From positions 1 to 64,000 of the forward strand of contig JANBPK010001065.1 in assembly GCA_027579435.1 (NCBI GenBank): a stretch of 64,000 bases of DNA, read 5' to 3'. Of this stretch, positions 60,631 to 64,000 are shown piece after piece. This DNA is from Candolleomyces eurysporus (Eukaryota > Basidiomycota > Agaricomycetes > Agaricales > Psathyrellaceae). Positions within the stretch are counted from its first letter, which is position 1. Every line of letters begins with the position of its first letter. Below the pieces are notes generated by a model, which did not search any database, had not been told where the DNA came from, and saw nothing but the letters and a program-made list of their open reading frames with translations. Made by a program: the position numbers and the translations under genes.

Positions 60631-60833
60631 AAACGACTCGGACAGTCATCGGAATCGTCCCGGAACGCTAGCCTGATCATTTCAGTAGCGTTGAGCTAAA
60701 GAGCTGTAGCATGTAGTTTCATATTTGTACGATCGTTTCGAGATACCGGAACCTGATTCGTATGTAGCCACAATAGATTAAGGGAGGATCTAGCGCTCCC
60801 CATATAGACATAATTGTTCCAAAACAAGTCACC

Positions 60834-61327
60834 TCAATCAGCGTTGAGGATAGGCATAGTCTGCCTAGGTCTACTCTCAAGCCAGATCTCCATAGTCTCT
60901 GCCTTCCAAATACGCCCGGCCCGCCCAACAAACAAAATGTCTCTTGTTGGACCCACAGTAGAGAAATCACCCTCAGTCTCTGCCTCGAACAACTCAACAT
61001 GAGGTGGGTACACCAGGAAATCAGCCAGCTTCCCTGGCTCGAGGGAGCCGATGGAATGATGGAGACCGAGGGTCTTGGCTCCATCGATAGTTGCCGCGCG
61101 TAGTGTCTAAAATAATCGATCGAACGCTGTGTTGGAGCGATGTTCAGATCCCCTAGCACGCAAACTGTGACGAACCTCGTAGCGTGTCAATCGTCCTGCT
61201 CGAGTGAACTCCATTTCAGCGTGATAGTTTACGCCGAGAGGCTGTTCTCCGTGTACGTCAGTGTTAGCCAGTAGACCCTTATGCACCATCTTCGCAAGCG
61301 AAGCCGAGGTGTTGAACAAGGCATAGG
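60834..61327 (-). pseudogene. Amidohydrolase, C-terminal fragment only
   Basis: Two exons (61176-61327 and 60834-61106) with a 69-nt GT-AG intron encode about 140 residues. They match the end of metal-dependent amidohydrolases: KMVHKGLLANTDVHGEQPLG, NYHAEMEFTRAGRLTRYE, TLRAATIDGAKTLGLHHSIG and SLEPGKLADFLVYPP, ending RQTMPILNAD. The full-length fungal members that look like this are around 1,000 residues with a beta-propeller front. Nothing upstream (61340-61600) continues the protein; the Sir2-like gene lies there instead. The acceptor before 61327 is intact, so this is a 5'-truncated gene and not a small protein. It has no start codon in a sensible place. Confidence 0.7.
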
Positions 61328-61606
61328 CTATTCAAATAAGGTTCGAGTCAGCAAGCTTTCGTGGCAGGCAAGGAGTTCTTGAACACGAACAGTTCTTTGG
61401 TCTGGCCGTGAATTCAGAGAGCTCTTCCAGGATATCGTGTCGCATGAGCCTTCTTAGCCTGAGAAGGAAGACCGTCTTCGTAGAGAATTGATGTAGACCG
61501 TTGTCATTCCTATCCGGCCATACAGCATGTCAGTGACTCAGCGGTTTCCGTTGAAGAAATAAGAGAAGCGAACGATCGATTATGTACGTGAGATCCCAAT
61601 CGTAGT

Positions 61607-62877
61607 TCACCCACGGACGCACAGCATACTCAGGTTTCTCGCAGCGAGGAGCAGACGCTGTCTTGGCGGAGGATCTTCATCGATCCTGGGTGATCGTCTG
61701 GAAGAATCATTCGGCGTAGTCGAACCTGAACCCCCCGCTGCTTCTTCCTTCCCCGAAGGCGCCGACCCAGTTCCCCGCGACTTGACGGCCTTGGCGAATT
61801 CACGCACCATCCTTTTCGTACCAGGAATTTAAGCTTGTTCCAACCACCAACAGAAAGTCAGCACCACTCCTTCCTTTCCCCTTCGACGAACCAATCAGGT
61901 CTTTCTGTACGACATCACCCACGCCCTCTCCGTTGTTGTGGGCCTCGTTACACAAAACGACACTCGGACGCAGTTTGCCTATTGCCCTGGGACGCTTACC
62001 AATCAAGGCCCGTGTCCTCTCGATGCTTTCACATTCTGGGCAATGTGGGGGAAGGCCAGCGTTGAGGGAAGGAAGGTAGTCCGAGAGAGGGAACGAGTTG
62101 CTGCATATTTGGCAATACATTGACTGCAATGTGCCGTGAAGGGGGATGCAACGAGGAGTTTCCGGGATAGGTGTAGGAAGCCTGGATGTTGAGGATTCAG
62201 GCTGCCCGTCCATAGATTGATCAGTGGTTTCTTCGTCCGACCGGCTGGTAGCTTTCGTCTTCCCTCGGCCCCTGGACTTCCTGCTTTCGGGGTCTGGATC
62301 ACCGAATGAAAGGCCGCATTTCTGTTCGATAGCATCGATGTTTTGCGTATACACGCAATAACCGTCCCCTGTCGTCGAGGGCACGCAGGAGTTGATGGAA
62401 GGATGTAGGTTCTGCATTCTGTGACATGTCCGACAGTTGGGCCATCATCTGGCAGAAGAGGGTCGTCGTGTGCTCAGACTAGCGGGTTAATGTGATTAAC
62501 GANTTTTTTTCACCCCAGAGCGCAGTTAAAGCCTCACGTTGAATACGGATGCATCGAAGAGGTCTTTTCCCGAGTTCAGCGACTCTCTTGGGTTGTCTCG
62601 CTTCAAAGTTTTGGATAGGCCGTCTGCTGAGCGAAAGTCTGGTATTCCAGCTTGCACAGAAATTCCAGCGCCTGAAAGAAGAGATTAGATTGAATGAGGA
62701 TGCGGGGTAGATAAAGCCATGAGGCAGCCACGCACCGCAGATGACAACAATTCGCTTCGCCTTGAGAAGTGCCTGAACGACCCTTGTCATCCCCGCATTG
62801 CGGTCCGTCGGTGGGTTCAAAAAGGGTGGAGACTGTGGCAAGGGAGTGCTGGGGTTGAGGGGAAGAAAGAGTGTCAT
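61607..62877 (-). CDS. Sir2-type NAD-dependent deacetylase (Hst-like), frame-disrupted
   Basis: Start MTLFLPLNPSTPLPQSPPFL. Core motifs: VVICG, intron, AGISVQAGIPDFRSADGL; VYTQNIDAIEQKCGL (TQNID); CIPLHGTLQSMYCQIC with partner CPEC for structural zinc; RPSVVLCNEAHN; LLVVGTSLN. The insert between TQNID and the HG motif (SRGRGKTKATSRSDEETTDQ region) and overall form fit the Hst3/Hst4-like fungal group, which deacetylates chromatin. The N at 62503 is intronic. After GTSLN the frame is lost near 61830: the expected continuation IPGTKRMVREFAKAVKS is in another frame, and the sequence after DEDPP does not show the usual family ending. Possibly an assembly error plus a divergent end, or an inactivated gene. 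Confidence 0.75.
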
Positions 62878-64000
62878 TTGAGGGTGGACCAGCGGGAGCG
62901 CTGGCTCTGGCAGTGAGAGTGCGTGGTCAAGTAACGAGAAATGATCTCAATTTCACACATCGCGCCGGTTCTATTGTGGCGTGCACGCGCGAAAAATGTC
63001 TCAAAGTTTGACAACCCTATGTCCTCATTGCGGCCCAGATTGGCTTCAACGCTCCGAGCTTTCGTATCTTATGTACAGTTCTTTATCACACCCTGCATTA
63101 CATAGAGTCTGTCTTGAAATTCGGCGTTTCTGCGCCAAATTGAGTGTCATTGACATGCCGACTGCATTAGACTTGTTCGGTACCAGCTGCACCTCTATAT
63201 CTCGACTTCTCTCATCCAGAGCTCATCTAAGTTTTGGATATGATGCTTTCCGCTCGATTCGCCCCATGACCGATCCCATGTACCAAAACAGTCAACCCAG
63301 CGGAATGCTCTTCAGTTGAGGAGGGAAGTTGCAATTGCCACCGAAATGAGCTTACTTCAGCCGGCTGTCTGAAGCGGAGGCTTGAGCCAAATAACGGATC
63401 ATTGAGATATCGCCGGATCAAACTAGGTGTCTCCCTTCCGAAGTCAGCGGCGACTGCTTACTCTTCCTCTTTCTTCCTCAAGGATCCAGTTCAAATGTGC
63501 CTTATAAAATGCTGTGAGCTGTTTCGTACTCTGATTTACACACAACTCGATGATGATCTACATTCGGAGCCACCACCACTCGGGCCCCCAGCCTTGACCA
63601 CAAGTTTTCAGCTGGAACATCGGCGCAGGTGTCTCATGAAACAATTCCTATCGGCTTACGATGATAAACAGGATTTAACCGCGTCGTATTTACATCGCCA
63701 TGGCCCAGCCTTAGCCCATTGAGCACCACCGAGCACTGAGCAGTTCAGACTCACAGGCCATCAAACAAACCAGTGGATATCACTCGCACCATCTATTTCC
63801 GGTTACTTAGTGGAGAAGCACTACCCCTCCCTCACAGCACAGGCTCTGTTCACAGAATTAAAATCATGATTAAAGTCATGATGTCGAACAATTAACCGTC
63901 GCCACATCGAGTCCTAGGACTCGGTGACCTCTCTTTCGGTGCGATTAAGTCGCAGGAATCCTGGATCTCCTCTGGCACCTCACTTTCGCCACTTTTAAAC
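62878..64000. other. Right edge of window, no supported gene
   Basis: Left end holds the Sir2-like promoter side. Plus-strand frames at 62981-63319 and 63402-63722 are open for about 110 codons each but match no family and show no clear splice sites. A short ATCATGATTAAAGTCATGAT imperfect palindrome lies near 63865. Confidence 0.35.

Overview
The window is nuclear DNA of a filamentous basidiomycete, most likely an Agaricomycete (mushroom-forming fungus). The evidence is the density of short GT-AG introns (mostly 50-80 nt), genes split into many small exons, close spacing on both strands, and family content: cerato-platanins, large F-box families, an NmrA-like oxidoreductase, a multi-pass membrane protein of a common mushroom type, and fungal versions of eukaryotic core genes. 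Nothing bacterial, plasmid-like or CRISPR-like is present.

Layout. 0.5-3.0 kb: F-box/zinc-motif gene A (+). 3.2-6.8 kb: three conserved genes on the minus strand, EMC4 (ER membrane insertase subunit), SF3B4/Hsh49 (U2 snRNP splicing factor) and Cdc42 (polarity GTPase). 7.5-12.4 kb: a very large disordered WD40 protein (-). 12.7-14.5 kb: an F-box protein of a different type (-). 15.1-17.7 kb: F-box/zinc-motif gene B (-). 18-19.6 kb: DEAD-box helicase RRP3 (-), divergent from TRS130/TRAPPC10 (+, 19.7-24.2 kb). 24.3 kb: intron-containing tRNA-Asn. 24.6-25.9 kb: multi-pass membrane protein (-). 25.9-33.7 kb: a gene-poor stretch with a few weak candidates, the best a five-exon hydrophobic protein at 29.7-30.4 kb. 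33.7-38.1 kb: a small Pro/Ser-rich protein with a long pyrimidine-rich tail, then an NmrA-like gene flanked by two direct copies of a non-coding segment. 38.4-39.8 kb: phosphoserine aminotransferase (-). 40.5-42.1 kb: tandem cerato-platanins (-), one with a long Thr/Pro spacer. 42.6-45.3 kb: T-cell immunomodulatory protein (TIP/ITFG1) homologue (+). 45.7-53.1 kb: three more F-box genes (C, D, E); C and D are a recent ~3.2 kb tandem duplication and E is short. 53.4-62.9 kb: a small membrane protein, kinetochore SPC24, an SF1 helicase, a MIF/tautomerase, the C-terminal remnant of an amidohydrolase, and a frame-disrupted Sir2-type deacetylase.

The most distinctive biology is the family of five related F-box genes (A-E). 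Four share one architecture: N-terminal F-box, charged helical middle, then three separate Cys/His clusters ending in a C2H2-like finger. This looks like an expanding set of presumed SCF substrate receptors with an unusual zinc-binding C-terminal half.

Data quality matters here. About 30 single N characters are present, most just before a homopolymer. In all eight cases that fall in recognisable coding sequence, deleting the N restores the frame, so they look like spurious extra bases and not gaps. At least three more frame or splice problems (SF3B4, the WD40 gene, the Sir2 gene) carry no N.
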